Numbered from the stretch's first letter, positions 52,424-61,257 are shown. The stretch: DNA of 64,000 nucleotides from Mycolicibacterium malmesburyense (GCF_001050015.1 NZ_CVTB01000258.1:1-64000); one strand, 5' to 3'. Notes: generated by a model not told the origin, from the letters alone. A program made the numbers and translations.

Positions 52424-53580
52424 GACTGGAATCCCAACGTCTTGGCGGCCAACGATGTCAGTATCTCGGTTGTGCCGCCTCCGATTCCGAGGATCCGCAT
52501 ATCGCGGTACTGGCGTTCGACCTCGGACTCGGCCATGTAACCCATGCCGCCGAACAGTTGTACGGCCTGGCTGGCCACCCACTCGCCGGCCTCGACCGCG
52601 GTGTTCTTGGCGAAGCACACCTCGGCGATCAGATCGCTCTCGCCGGAGAGCTGTCGTTCGACGACATGGCGTGTGTACACCCGCGCGACGTCGACGCGCC
52701 TGGCCATCTCGGCAAGTGTGTTCTGGACCGTCTGTCGTGAGATCAGCGGTCGGCCAAAGGTTTCCCGGTTTCGACACCACTCGACGGTGAGGTCCAGGCA
52801 GCGTTGCGCACTGGCGTAGGCCTGCGCCGCGAGCCCGACACGTTCGGAGACGAACGCGGCCGCGATCTGCAGAAAGCCGGAGTTCTCGGCGCCCACCAGG
52901 TTGGCCGCCGGTACGCGAACGTCGGTGTAGGACAGTTCGGCGGTGTCCGACGAGCGCCAGCCCATCTTGTCGAGCTTGCGGGTGACTTCGAATCCCGGGG
53001 TTCCCTTGTCCACCACGATCAACGAAACCCCGGCCGCGCCGGGTCCGCCCGTGCGCACCGCGGTTACGACGTAGTCGGCGCGCACGCCCGACGTGATGTA
53101 CGTCTTGGCGCCGTTGATGAGGTAGTACGGCCCGTCCCCGCCTGAAGTCAGCTGGGCTTTGGTGGTCAGGTGCCCGACGTCCGAGCCTCCGCCGGGTTCG
53201 GTGATCGCCAGGCTGCCGATCTTGTCCCCGCGCAGGGTCGGTCGCACGTAGGTGTCGATCAGTCGTTCGTCGCCCGAGGCAATCATGTGCGGCACCGCGA
53301 TGCCCGAGGTGAACAGCGACGCGAACACCCCGCCGGGCGCGCCCGCATAGTGCATCTCCTCGCAGATCACCACCGCGTCGACGCCGTCCCCGCCGCCACC
53401 GCCGACGGACTCGGGGAAACCGGCGCCCAACAGGCCCGCTGCCCCCGCCTTGAGGTGCAGTTCGCGCGGTAACTCGCCGCCACGCTCCCATTCGTCGACG
53501 TGCGGAAGCACCTCGCGTTCGGCGAACGCCCGCACGGTCTTGCGGAGTTGTTCGCGTTCGGGGGTGTGCCACATGTTCAC
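52420..53580 (-). CDS. acyl-CoA dehydrogenase (fadE13-like)
   Basis: This 386-residue flavoprotein has GSLAITEPGGGSDVGHLTTKA, YLINGAKTYITSGVRADYVV, the substrate/FAD helix FGRPLISRQTVQNTLAEMARRVD and QLFGGMGYMAESEVERQYRDMRILGIGGGTTEI at the C-terminus. GTG 53580 overlaps the AtuA-like stop in GTGA; ATG 53574 is an alternative. It resembles citronellyl/isovaleryl-type dehydrogenases by operon context only. Confidence 0.88.
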   Translation of the reverse strand: MNMWHTPEREQLRKTVRAFAEREVLPHVDEWERGGELPRELHLKAGAAGLLGAGFPESVGGGGGDGVDAVVICEEMHYAGAPGGVFASLFTSGIAVPHMIASGDERLIDTYVRPTLRGDKIGSLAITEPGGGSDVGHLTTKAQLTSGGDGPYYLINGAKTYITSGVRADYVVTAVRTGGPGAAGVSLIVVDKGTPGFEVTRKLDKMGWRSSDTAELSYTDVRVPAANLVGAENSGFLQIAAAFVSERVGLAAQAYASAQRCLDLTVEWCRNRETFGRPLISRQTVQNTLAEMARRVDVARVYTRHVVERQLSGESDLIAEVCFAKNTAVEAGEWVASQAVQLFGGMGYMAESEVERQYRDMRILGIGGGTTEILTSLAAKTLGFQS

Positions 53581-55319
53581 GGCATCAACTCCTCGGGGAT
53601 GTCGGGGCACAATTCGACAGGGATGTCGACATGCCGGCTCCGCAGCCATTCGCCGAGCCCCTTGGCCTGGGGGTCGAACCGGGCCTGGTAGGCGACGCCC
53701 TCGCCGAGGATGCCCTCGATGACGAAGTTGACCGCGCGCAGGTTGGGCAGCAGGTACCGGTCGATCTCGAGATCCCGTGTCTCGGGCAGGAGCTCGCGTA
53801 GTTTCTCGGTCGTCAGCATGTGGGAGAGCCAGCGCCACTGCTGATCGGTTCGCACCCATACACCGACGTTCGCGCTACCGCCCTTGTCGCCGCTGCGGGC
53901 CCCGGCGATGACGCCGAGCGGCGCGCGGGTGGTATCACCGAACGGGAGGGGCTCGGGTAGTGCGAACGGTGGCACGGGTGCAAGATCCAAAGTCTCGCTC
54001 GCCGACGGTATCTCGGCACGGGAACGGTCGGCGTGCACGGCGACGTGGGGCACCTCGGTGGCCGCGACGAAGGCCGGTCTGAAGACGCCGTAGACCTGGC
54101 CTTGACCGGGCGGGCTGGTGGCATGGAAGCCGGGATAGCTGGCCAGTGCGAGTTCAACCGCCGCGGAAGAGAATTGGCGACCCACCTTCTCCGGATCGGG
54201 GTCGCGGACCACGCAGCGCAACAGCGCGCTCGCCGTTTCCTCGGTGTCGGCATCGGCGTGGTCGGTGCGCGACAGCGTCCACTCCAGCTGGGCGGGCTTG
54301 GCCGTGAGGGTCGCTTCGAGCTGGCGCCGCACCACTTCGGCCTTGGCTTCGATGTCGAGACCCGTTAGGACGAGGGTCATCTCGTTGCGGAAGCCGCCGA
54401 TGGCGTTGAGCGACACCTTCAGCGTGGGCGGCGGCGGCTCACCGCGCACGCCGGAGATCCGCACCCGGTCCGGTCCATCCTCGGACAGTTCGAGGCTGTC
54501 GACGCGCAGCGTCGCGTCGGGGTTGGCATAGCGTGCCCCGCCGATCTCGTACAGCAGTTGCGCGGTGACGGTGTCGACGGTAACCGCGCCGCCGGTGCCC
54601 GAATGCTTGGTGATGACCGACGAACCGTCCGAATGGATCTCGGCCAGCGGAAAGCCCGGGTGGGTCAAGGCGTTCAAGTCCGGGAAATCCCTGGCGAAGA
54701 ACGCGTAGTTTCCGCCGGTGGCCTGGGCGCCGCATTCGATGACGTGCCCGGCGGCGACCGCGCCGGCGAGCCGGTCGTAGTCGGAGCGACTCCAGCCGTG
54801 GTGCGCGGCCGCCGGCCCGACGGTCACGGATGCGTCGGTGACGCGTCCGGTCACGACCACGTCGGCGCCGTCGTCTAGGCAGTCGGCGATGCCCCATGCG
54901 CCGAGATAGGCGTTGGCGGCCAAGACCGAGCCGAAGCCGAACTCGTCGGCGCGGCCGAGCAGGTCGTCGCCCTCCACGTATGCCACATTCACCGCCAGTC
55001 CCAGACGGTCGGCCAGCGCGCGCACCGCGTCGGCGAGCCCCGCGGGGTTGAGCCCCCCGGCGTTGGTGACGATGCGCACGCCGCGGTCAAGCGCCAGGCC
55101 GAGGCATTCCTCGAGCTGGGTCAAGAACGTCTTGGCATAGCCGCGGTCGGGCGACTTGGCGCGGTCACGCGCCAGGATCAGCATCGTGAGCTCGGCGAGA
55201 TAGTCGCCGGTCAGGTAGTCGAGGTCACCGCCGGTGAGCATCTCGCGCATGGCCGCGAGCCGGTCGCCGTAGAACCCCGAGCAGTTGCCGATGCGGACCG
55301 GACCACGAGCAGAGGTCAC
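53577..55319 (-). CDS. AtuA-like acyclic terpene utilisation family protein (DUF1446)
   Basis: This 580-residue protein matches the AtuA/DUF1446 pattern: [85 protein letters not shown]. AtuA is required for growth on citronellol/geraniol in Pseudomonas; its biochemical step is unclear. GTG 55319 is chosen after GAAGGGAG. It is the first gene of the operon and has a palindromic operator 29 bases upstream. It matches Rv0976c by position. Confidence 0.85.
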   Translation of the reverse strand: MTSARGPVRIGNCSGFYGDRLAAMREMLTGGDLDYLTGDYLAELTMLILARDRAKSPDRGYAKTFLTQLEECLGLALDRGVRIVTNAGGLNPAGLADAVRALADRLGLAVNVAYVEGDDLLGRADEFGFGSVLAANAYLGAWGIADCLDDGADVVVTGRVTDASVTVGPAAAHHGWSRSDYDRLAGAVAAGHVIECGAQATGGNYAFFARDFPDLNALTHPGFPLAEIHSDGSSVITKHSGTGGAVTVDTVTAQLLYEIGGARYANPDATLRVDSLELSEDGPDRVRISGVRGEPPPPTLKVSLNAIGGFRNEMTLVLTGLDIEAKAEVVRRQLEATLTAKPAQLEWTLSRTDHADADTEETASALLRCVVRDPDPEKVGRQFSSAAVELALASYPGFHATSPPGQGQVYGVFRPAFVAATEVPHVAVHADRSRAEIPSASETLDLAPVPPFALPEPLPFGDTTRAPLGVIAGARSGDKGGSANVGVWVRTDQQWRWLSHMLTTEKLRELLPETRDLEIDRYLLPNLRAVNFVIEGILGEGVAYQARFDPQAKGLGEWLRSRHVDIPVELCPDIPEELMP

Positions 55320-55347
55320 GCGGGCTCCCTTCGTCGCGGCCGCTGCC

Positions 55348-55363
55348 AACCAACCGGTAGGTT
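55348..55363. promoter_or_regulatory. 16-base palindromic operator before the AtuA-like operon
   Basis: AACCAACCGGTAGGTT is palindromic at 14 of 16 positions (core ACCGGT). It lies 29 bases before the first start codon of the operon on the minus strand. The size and symmetry suit a TetR-family repressor. No regulator gene is adjacent. Confidence 0.5.
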
Positions 55364-55514
55364 AGCGATGACCAGCGGTACCGCGTCAAGGTTCGGGCAT
55401 CGAATTCCGCTGTTTTGGAGGCTACGCAGGTCGTTGGCTATCCTGAAGAGCACTTGCCGTCGCCTAACCGTGCGCGCGGCGCCAGACTTACCCCCTCAAG
55501 AGGAGATCTCGACC

Positions 55515-55688
55515 ATGGCTGTGCCCAAGCGGAGAATGTCGCGCGCGAACACCCGTAGCCGGCGCGCGCAGTGGAAGGCCAAGCGCACGGAACTCGTGGG
55601 CGTCAACGTCGCCGGTCAGCAGCACAAGGTGCCGCGCCGGCTGCTCAAGGCCGCCCGCCTCGGCCTGATCGACCTGGACCGCCGCTAA
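55515..55688 (+). CDS. rpmF: 50S ribosomal protein L32, zinc-free type
   Basis: L32 (57 residues) reads [20 protein letters not shown], ending [20 protein letters not shown]. It lacks the four cysteines of zinc-binding L32, so it is the Cys-minus form. AGGAG lies about nine bases before ATG 55515; a longer in-frame upstream start is rejected because ribosomal protein length is fixed. It matches Rv0979A, upstream of mprA. Confidence 0.93.
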   Translation: MAVPKRRMSRANTRSRRAQWKAKRTELVGVNVAGQQHKVPRRLLKAARLGLIDLDRR

Positions 55689-55730
55689 CGCGGGTCCGGA
55701 TGTCGCCGGCCCCAGCGGCTCCGGCGCGCC

Positions 55731-55749
55731 TCTCAGGTCGCTCTCAGAT
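55731..55749 (+). promoter_or_regulatory. MprA box upstream of mprA
   Basis: TCTCAGGT (55731-55738) and TCTCAGAT (55742-55749) are 8-base direct repeats with a 3-base spacer, 19 bases in total. This is the arrangement described for MprA boxes. It ends 14 bases before the mprA start codon and supports autoregulation. Confidence 0.7.
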
Positions 55750-55763
55750 AGGGGGTTGACACT

Positions 55764-56456
55764 GTGGCTGTGCGCATACTTGTCGTCGACGACGATCGTG
55801 CGGTGCGCGAGTCGCTGCGCCGGTCGCTTTCCTTCAACGGCTACTCCGTCGAACTCGCGGGGGACGGTGTCGAGGCGCTGGATCGAATCGCCAGCGATCG
55901 GCCCGATGCCCTGGTGTTGGACGTGATGATGCCGCGGCTGGACGGCCTCGAGGTGTGCCGTCAGCTCCGCAGCACCGGCGACGACCTGCCGATCCTGGTT
56001 CTCACGGCTCGCGACTCGGTCTCCGAGCGGGTGGCTGGCCTCGACGCCGGAGCCGACGACTATCTGCCGAAGCCGTTCGCGCTCGAAGAGCTGCTGGCCC
56101 GCATGCGAGCGCTGCTGCGCCGCACGGGCCCCGACATCGGTGCCGAGTCGGCCGCGATGACCTTCTCCGACCTGTCGCTGGATCCCGTCACCCGCGAGGT
56201 CACCAGGGGTCAACGCCAGATCAGCCTGACCCGCACCGAGTTCGCCTTGCTCGAGATGCTCATCGCCAATCCGCGCCGGGTGCTGACCCGCAGCCGCATC
56301 CTCGAAGAGGTGTGGGGATTCGACTTCCCGACATCCGGTAACGCCCTCGAGGTGTACGTCGGTTACCTGCGCCGCAAGACCGAGGCCGAGGGCGAGCCGC
56401 GACTGATCCACACCGTACGCGGGGTGGGTTATGTGCTGCGCGAAACGCCTCCCTGA
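55764..56456 (+). CDS. mprA: response regulator MprA
   Basis: MprA (230 residues) is an OmpR-family regulator of envelope-stress and persistence genes. The receiver domain has VVDDD (8-12), phosphoacceptor Asp-53 in LVLDVMMP and Lys-103 in LPKPF. The C-terminal winged helix includes [26 protein letters not shown] and [14 protein letters not shown] 55764 is the start. Its stop overlaps the mprB start in TGATG. A 19-base MprA box precedes the gene. Confidence 0.96.
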   Translation: MAVRILVVDDDRAVRESLRRSLSFNGYSVELAGDGVEALDRIASDRPDALVLDVMMPRLDGLEVCRQLRSTGDDLPILVLTARDSVSERVAGLDAGADDYLPKPFALEELLARMRALLRRTGPDIGAESAAMTFSDLSLDPVTREVTRGQRQISLTRTEFALLEMLIANPRRVLTRSRILEEVWGFDFPTSGNALEVYVGYLRRKTEAEGEPRLIHTVRGVGYVLRETPP

Positions 56457-57925
56457 TGTCCGCTCCGAGTTACGGGGCTGCGCCCCAACCCGAATCGCCT
56501 CGTTCGCCGTCGAGAACCAGTTCGGTATCGCTGCGGTGGCGCGTGATGCTGCTGGCGATGTCGATGGTGGCGATGGTCGTGGTCTTGACGACGGTCGCGG
56601 TCTGGGCGGTGGTGTCGCGCGCGTTGTACGACGACGTCGACAACCAGCTGCGCAACCGCGCCCGCTTGCTCATGGAAAGCGGTTCGCTGCAGGCCGATCC
56701 GAGCAAGGCGATCGAGGGCACCGCGTACTCGGACGTCAACGCGATGCTCGTGATCCCGGGCCGGGCCATCTTCACGGCCAACCAGCAGGGTCAGACCCTG
56801 CCGCTGGGTGATCCCGAAAAGGCCGTGCTGCGAGGCGATCTGATCATGTCGCTGCGGACCGCCGATCATCAGCGGGTGCTCGCGATGCACCTGTCCAACG
56901 ACAGCTCCCTGCTGATCTCGAAGAGCATGGCGCCCACGAACCAACTGCTCCGGCGGTTGAGCACGGTTCTGATCGTCGTCGGCGGGATCGGGGTGGCGGT
57001 CGCCGCGATCGCGGGTGGTGCCGTCGCCCGTGCGGGCCTGCGCCCCGTGGCGAGGCTGACTCAGGCCGCCGAACGAGTGGCGCGCACCGACGACCTGCGG
57101 CCCATTCCGGTATATGGCAGCGACGAACTCGCTCGTCTCACCGAGGCGTTCAACATGATGCTGCGGGCGTTGGCCGAGTCCCGCGAACGCCAGGCCCGCC
57201 TCGTCACCGATGCCGGCCATGAACTGCGCACTCCGCTGACGTCATTACGTACGAACGTCGAACTGCTGATGGCGTCCATGGCACCCGGTGCGCCGCGGTT
57301 GCCCGAGGAGGAGATGGCCGAACTGCGCGCCGACGTGATCGCCCAGATCGAGGAATTGTCCACGCTGGTCGGCGATCTGGTCGACCTAACCCGCGACGAC
57401 GCGGGCGTCACCGTGCACGAGACCGTTGACGTCGCCGAGATCGTTGACCGGTCGCTGGAACGAGTCCGCCGTCGTCGCAACGACATTGAGTTCGAGGCGA
57501 CGACCATCCCGTGGCTGGTCTACGGCGACGAGGCAGGGCTGGGGCGGGCCGTGCTCAACCTGCTCGACAACGCCGCGAAATGGAGCCCTCCCGGCGGGTT
57601 GGTGACCGTGCGACTGACGCAGATCGATCCGATGAACGCGGAAATGGTGGTCTCGGACTACGGGCCGGGCATTCCGCCTCAGGAGCGTCCGCTCGTGTTC
57701 GAGCGGTTCTACCGGTCGACCACGGCGCGGTCGATGTCCGGTTCGGGGCTGGGGCTGGCGATCGTGAAGCAGGTCGTGCTCAAGCACGGCGGTTCGCTGC
57801 GCATCGAGGACACTGTCCCGGGCGGGCAACCACCCGGTACCTCGATGCGCGTCATACTGCCTGGCCGACCGGCGCATGAGCGCGTCGGCGAATGGGTCGC
57901 GTCCCGACACGCCCCTGCCGAGTAA
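56456..57925 (+). CDS. mprB: sensor histidine kinase MprB
   Basis: MprB (489 residues) has two membrane helices (about 29-54 and 167-190) around an extracytoplasmic sensor domain, then HAMP. The HisKA H-box is DAGHELRTPLTSLR with His-255. The ATP-binding domain has VLNLLDNAAKWSP (N-box), SDYGPGIP (G1) and GSGLGLAIVKQV (G2). It phosphorylates MprA on envelope stress, and pepD downstream is a known target. Confidence 0.96.
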   Translation: MSAPSYGAAPQPESPRSPSRTSSVSLRWRVMLLAMSMVAMVVVLTTVAVWAVVSRALYDDVDNQLRNRARLLMESGSLQADPSKAIEGTAYSDVNAMLVIPGRAIFTANQQGQTLPLGDPEKAVLRGDLIMSLRTADHQRVLAMHLSNDSSLLISKSMAPTNQLLRRLSTVLIVVGGIGVAVAAIAGGAVARAGLRPVARLTQAAERVARTDDLRPIPVYGSDELARLTEAFNMMLRALAESRERQARLVTDAGHELRTPLTSLRTNVELLMASMAPGAPRLPEEEMAELRADVIAQIEELSTLVGDLVDLTRDDAGVTVHETVDVAEIVDRSLERVRRRRNDIEFEATTIPWLVYGDEAGLGRAVLNLLDNAAKWSPPGGLVTVRLTQIDPMNAEMVVSDYGPGIPPQERPLVFERFYRSTTARSMSGSGLGLAIVKQVVLKHGGSLRIEDTVPGGQPPGTSMRVILPGRPAHERVGEWVASRHAPAE

Positions 57926-58112
57926 CCTCGCGCGGCGACCGCGGTCAACGATGATTGACGTCGGCGGGAACGGGGGAACGAAGTTGGGTATGTCCCGAAC
58001 GTTCTCTAAGTGGATTCTCAGCCCGACCGGGCACTGTTGAGCATGCGTCCGACGTTGTGCAGATGACGAAAACAATAGAATTAAGCGGAACAGGAAGAAG
58101 AGCCCGAGCGAC

Positions 58113-59486
58113 ATGACGAACCACCCGAGGTATTCGCCGCCGCCCCCGCCGCACGGCCGCCGGCCGATCGGCCCTGAACACGGGGTGTCCGGCTACCCTG
58201 GTGGCGCCCAGCGCCCCGGCCCCTATGCACAGCAGCAGCCTTACGACTGGCGTTACGCGACCCAACAGCACACGACGCAGCATCCGACGCAGCAACAGTT
58301 CCGTGCGCCGTACGACCCGTACCGCGGGGCGCCTCAGCCGCTGTCGGGTCCGCCGCCGCAAAAGCGTTCTCGCGCAGGGCTGTTGACGGCAGGTGCGTTG
58401 GCAGTCGCGGTCGTCTCGGCAGGCATCGGCGGCGGTGTCGCGATGCTGGTGCAGCCGGACGAGCCGGCTGCGTCGTCGTCGATCAACGGCGCGGCGCCTA
58501 GCGTGCCCGCCGCCAGCCTGCCGGTCGGCTCCGTCGAACAGGTCGCGGCCAAGGTGGTTCCGAGCGTCGTCAAGCTCGAAACCGACATGGGGCGTGCGTC
58601 CGAAGAAGGTTCGGGCGTCATTCTTTCTTCCGACGGACTGATCCTGACCAACAACCACGTCGTGTCGGCGGCCCAGTCCGGCCCGCCCGGGTCCGGCGTC
58701 CCCGGCGCCGCGCCCGGTCGTGCACAGACCAAGGTCACCTTCTCCAACGGACGCACCGCGCCGTTCACCGTCATCGGCACCGACCCGAGCAGCGACATCG
58801 CCGTCGTGAAGGCGCAGGGGGTCTCGGATCTCACCCCCGTCACGATCGGTTCGTCGGCCGATCTCCAGGTGGGGCAGGACGTCGTCGCCGTCGGCTCTCC
58901 GCTCGGCCTGGAAGGCACGGTGACGACCGGGATCATCAGCGCACTGAATCGGCCCGTCGCCGCGAGCGGTGACGCGCGGAATCAGAACACCGTGCTGGAC
59001 GCGATCCAGACCGACGCCGCCATCAATCCCGGGAACTCTGGCGGCGCGCTGGTCAACATGAGCGGCGAACTGATCGGCGTCAACTCCGCGATCGCCACGC
59101 TGGGCGCGGACGCCGGCCCCCAAGCGCAGAGCGGTTCGATCGGCCTGGGCTTCGCGATCCCCGTGGACCAGGCCAAGCGGATCGCCGACGAGTTGATCAA
59201 GAACGGCACCGCGGCGCATGCGTCGCTGGGCGTGCAGGTGGGCAACGACGCGTCGATCGACGGCGCGCGGATCGTCGAGGTCACCGACGGCGGCGCCGCC
59301 GCCGCGGCGGGCCTGCCGAGCGGGGTCGTGGTCACCAAAGTCGACGACCGGGTGATCAGCAGCGCCGATGCGCTGGTCGCGGCCATCCGGTCCCGGGCGC
59401 CGGGGGAGAAGGTCACGCTGTCGTACTTGGATCCGACGGGCAAGCCGCAGACCGTCCAGGTCACGCTGGGTAAGGCCCAGCGGTGA
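58113..59486 (+). CDS. pepD: HtrA-type serine protease PepD
   Basis: PepD (457 residues) has a Pro/Gln-rich cytoplasmic N-terminus (1-88), one membrane helix (about 89-113), a trypsin-like domain and a PDZ domain (about 365-455). The catalytic triad is visible: His-182 in LTNNHVVS, Asp-228 in DPSSDIAVVK and Ser-309 in NPGNSGGALV. It degrades or chaperones misfolded envelope proteins and feeds back on MprAB/SigE stress signalling. ATG 58113 is the start. Two TTCTC-A direct repeats at 58002-58022 may be a weaker MprA-box-like element (repeat spacing 13 instead of 11). Confidence 0.95.
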   Translation: MTNHPRYSPPPPPHGRRPIGPEHGVSGYPGGAQRPGPYAQQQPYDWRYATQQHTTQHPTQQQFRAPYDPYRGAPQPLSGPPPQKRSRAGLLTAGALAVAVVSAGIGGGVAMLVQPDEPAASSSINGAAPSVPAASLPVGSVEQVAAKVVPSVVKLETDMGRASEEGSGVILSSDGLILTNNHVVSAAQSGPPGSGVPGAAPGRAQTKVTFSNGRTAPFTVIGTDPSSDIAVVKAQGVSDLTPVTIGSSADLQVGQDVVAVGSPLGLEGTVTTGIISALNRPVAASGDARNQNTVLDAIQTDAAINPGNSGGALVNMSGELIGVNSAIATLGADAGPQAQSGSIGLGFAIPVDQAKRIADELIKNGTAAHASLGVQVGNDASIDGARIVEVTDGGAAAAAGLPSGVVVTKVDDRVISSADALVAAIRSRAPGEKVTLSYLDPTGKPQTVQVTLGKAQR

Positions 59487-60049
59487 GCACGCCGACCGAC
59501 GTGACCACCCTGAGAGTGGCCGCGCCGCTGTCGCGGTCCGCATATACGGTTGCAGTCATGGAACAGCCAGGGGAGTTGGTGGGCCGGGCTCTGGTCGTCG
59601 TGGTCGATGATCGCACCGCACACGGTGACGAGGAGGACCACAGTGGTCCGTTGGTCACCGAATTGCTCGGCGAGGCGGGATTCGTTGTCGACGGGGTCGT
59701 CGTCGTGTCGTCCGACGAGGTCGAGATCCGCAACGCCCTCAACACCGCGGTGATCGGTGGTGTGGACCTGGTGGTGTCTGTCGGAGGCACCGGCGTCACG
59801 CCCCGCGATGTCACGCCCGAAGCCACCCGGGACATCCTCGACCGGGAGCTGCTCGGTATCTCCGAGGCGCTGCGTGGTTCCGGGCTGTCCGCCGGAATCA
59901 TCGACGCGGGGGTCTCCCGCGGCCTCGCCGGCATCTCGGGCAGCACGCTCGTGGTGAACCTCGCCGGGTCGCGCGCGGCGGTGCGCGACGGCATGGCGAC
60001 CCTCAATCCGCTCGCGGTGCAAATCATCGGTCAGCTGGTCGACATCTGA
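59483..60049 (+). CDS. moaB2: MoaB/MogA-family molybdopterin protein
   Basis: This 188-residue protein has the MoaB/MogA core LVVVVDDRTAHGDEEDHSGPLVTELLGEAGF, DLVVSVGGTGVTPRDVTPEAT and SGSTLVVNLAGSRAAV. The family adenylylates molybdopterin or binds it; the family residue set is near-intact. GTG 59483 overlaps the pepD stop (GTGA), but ATG 59558 also fits the core. It matches Rv0984 by position. Confidence 0.88.
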   Translation: MSTPTDVTTLRVAAPLSRSAYTVAVMEQPGELVGRALVVVVDDRTAHGDEEDHSGPLVTELLGEAGFVVDGVVVVSSDEVEIRNALNTAVIGGVDLVVSVGGTGVTPRDVTPEATRDILDRELLGISEALRGSGLSAGIIDAGVSRGLAGISGSTLVVNLAGSRAAVRDGMATLNPLAVQIIGQLVDI

Positions 60050-60073
60050 TCGGGACGCACCCGGACACAGAAA

Positions 60074-60089
60074 TGTGATCTTAATCACA
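60074..60089. promoter_or_regulatory. perfect CRP-type site
   Basis: TGTGATCTTAATCACA matches TGTGA-N6-TCACA at all ten defined positions. It lies 14 bases before the 52-codon gene start and 25 bases after the moaB2 stop. Such a position just before a start codon would suit repression. Confidence 0.7.
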
Positions 60090-60102
60090 CAGGAGTCTGA
60101 TC

Positions 60103-60261
60103 ATGGGTGAGCGGTCGGAGCGCAGCCGGAAATCGCTCGATGACGTGTTCGGCGAGGAGCTGCCGCGGCTCTCGGCCGATGAGCGCGACCGTCCCGACCC
60201 CGACGACGACGGCGACCGCGATAGGTGGCTGAGGGAAAACCGTCCACCGCACCACAAATGA
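60103..60261 (+). CDS. small acidic/charged protein (52 residues)
   Basis: This short gene starts with ATG 60103 (AGGAG at 60090-60094) and ends with TGA at 60259-60261. The protein is 52 residues, soluble and highly charged: GERSERSRKSLDDVFGEELP, then a RDRPDPDDDGDRDRW-type acidic stretch and a His-rich C-terminus. A good ribosome-binding site and a perfect CRP-type site just upstream support it as a real gene. No function or family is recognised. Confidence 0.65.
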   Translation: MGERSERSRKSLDDVFGEELPRLSADERDRPDPDDDGDRDRWLRENRPPHHK

Positions 60262-60429
60262 CGACTGGTGTTGATCCCGCGCCGAGGAGCGCCGCACCCC
60301 CGCGCGACAGATATCTCGGGTGCCCTCGAGGACGAAGGACGAGTGACGAAGCGACGCCGGATACCCATGCTGCGCGCCCGACAAACCAGCAGGCCCGGTA
60401 ACGTCTCGCAGGCATGTGCCGATCTCCCG

Positions 60430-60458
60430 TTGCCGGGTTCGTGCCCGACCGTTATGTT
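60430..60458 (+). promoter_or_regulatory. promoter of the first MspA-type porin gene
   Basis: TTGCCG (60430-60435), a 17-base spacer and TATGTT (60453-60458) form the promoter. The same two hexamers and spacing occur before the second porin. A 20-base block spanning the -10 (60449-60468) is identical in both. Confidence 0.6.
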
Positions 60459-60496
60459 CCTCGTGTCACGAACGATGAACACCACGTAACAGCGAC

Positions 60497-60512
60497 ATGT
60501 GAGATCTCTCAT
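60497..60512. promoter_or_regulatory. conserved palindrome in the first porin leader
   Basis: ATGTGAGATCTCTCAT is palindromic at 14 of 16 positions. It sits about 32 bases after the predicted transcript start and exactly 100 bases before the porin ATG. The second porin has the same element with one base changed and the same distance. Confidence 0.55.
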
Positions 60513-60612
60513 GACGTCGCAGGGGACTCGTCCCTCTGTGACTAGATGTGCCAGGCGCCAATACAGGGCACGGCGAGCCGAAGGGCTCGCTGCCGACATA
60601 GCTAGGGAGAAC

Positions 60613-61257
60613 ATGACGATTTTCGGTCGGGTGCTGATGGCGTTGGTTTTGGCGATAGCCGGAGCCGTCGCGTCGTTGTTCGTGAGCACGGGCACCTCTC
60701 ACGCAGGGCTGGACAATGAGTTGAGTCTGGTCGACGGCAAGGACCGGACGTTGACCATTCAGCAGTGGGACACGTTCCTCAATGGTGTGTTTCCCCTTGA
60801 CCGCAACCGGCTGACCCGCGAGTGGTTCCACAGCGGTCGCGCGAAGTACAGCGTGGCCGGCCCGGGTGCCGATGAGTTCGAGGGCACGTTGGAGTTGGGT
60901 TATCAGATCGGCTTCCCGTGGTCGCTGGGTGTGGGGATCAACTTCAGCTACACCACCCCCAACATCCTGCTCGACCAGGCGCCGCCGAGCCTTGACCCGG
61001 AAGCGGGCTTCCTCACCACTCCGAACCTGTTCCCGGGTGTGTCGATCAGCGCTGATCTCGGCAATGGTCCGGGCATTCAGGAGGTCGCGACGTTCTCGGT
61101 GGATGTGGCCGGTGCCAATGGTGGTGTGGCGGTGTCCAATGCGCACGGCACGGTGACCGGTGCGGCCGGTGGTGTGTTGTTGCGTCCGTTCGCGCGGCTG
61201 ATCTCCTCGGCCGGTGACAGCGTCACCACCTACGGCGAACCGTGGAACATGAACTGA
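60613..61257 (+). CDS. MspA-type outer-membrane porin, copy 1
   Basis: This 214-residue porin has a 31-residue signal peptide (cleavage after TSHA) and a 183-residue mature chain beginning GLDNELSLVDG. MspA family proteins form octameric goblet-shaped channels for hydrophilic nutrients in the outer membrane. Conserved MspA segments include FLNGVFPLDRNRLTREWFHS, YQIGFPWSLGVGINFSYTTPN and TTYGEPWNMN at the end. In the constriction loop Asp-90 is kept, but the usual Asp-91 is Gln, and the loop that follows differs. Except for residues 2, 3 and 5 of the signal peptide it is identical to copy 2. Confidence 0.95.
   Translation: MTIFGRVLMALVLAIAGAVASLFVSTGTSHAGLDNELSLVDGKDRTLTIQQWDTFLNGVFPLDRNRLTREWFHSGRAKYSVAGPGADEFEGTLELGYQIGFPWSLGVGINFSYTTPNILLDQAPPSLDPEAGFLTTPNLFPGVSISADLGNGPGIQEVATFSVDVAGANGGVAVSNAHGTVTGAAGGVLLRPFARLISSAGDSVTTYGEPWNMN

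Larger units (their letters stand above)
60262..60612 (+). other. intergenic control region of the first porin
   Basis: The region holds the promoter at 60430-60458 and the palindrome at 60497-60512, both shared with the second porin. A leader of about 148 bases follows the predicted start point. No gene is supported; an in-frame upstream start at 60499 only extends the porin frame by chance. Confidence 0.6.

Noticed and set aside
50828..53572. Apparent fusion of accD2 with a long N-terminal extension
   Set aside because: The extension is the out-of-phase shadow of the fadE13-like gene; GTG 52423 with the GTGA overlap gives the normal carboxyltransferase length.
55755..55760. TTGACA-like hexamer just before mprA as a -35 element
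   Set aside because: It is only a few bases before the start codon, leaving no room for a -10 element and start point.
58002..58022. MprA box upstream of pepD
   Set aside because: Two TTCTC-A repeats are present, but the spacing is 13 bases instead of 11; kept only as a weak possibility in the pepD entry.
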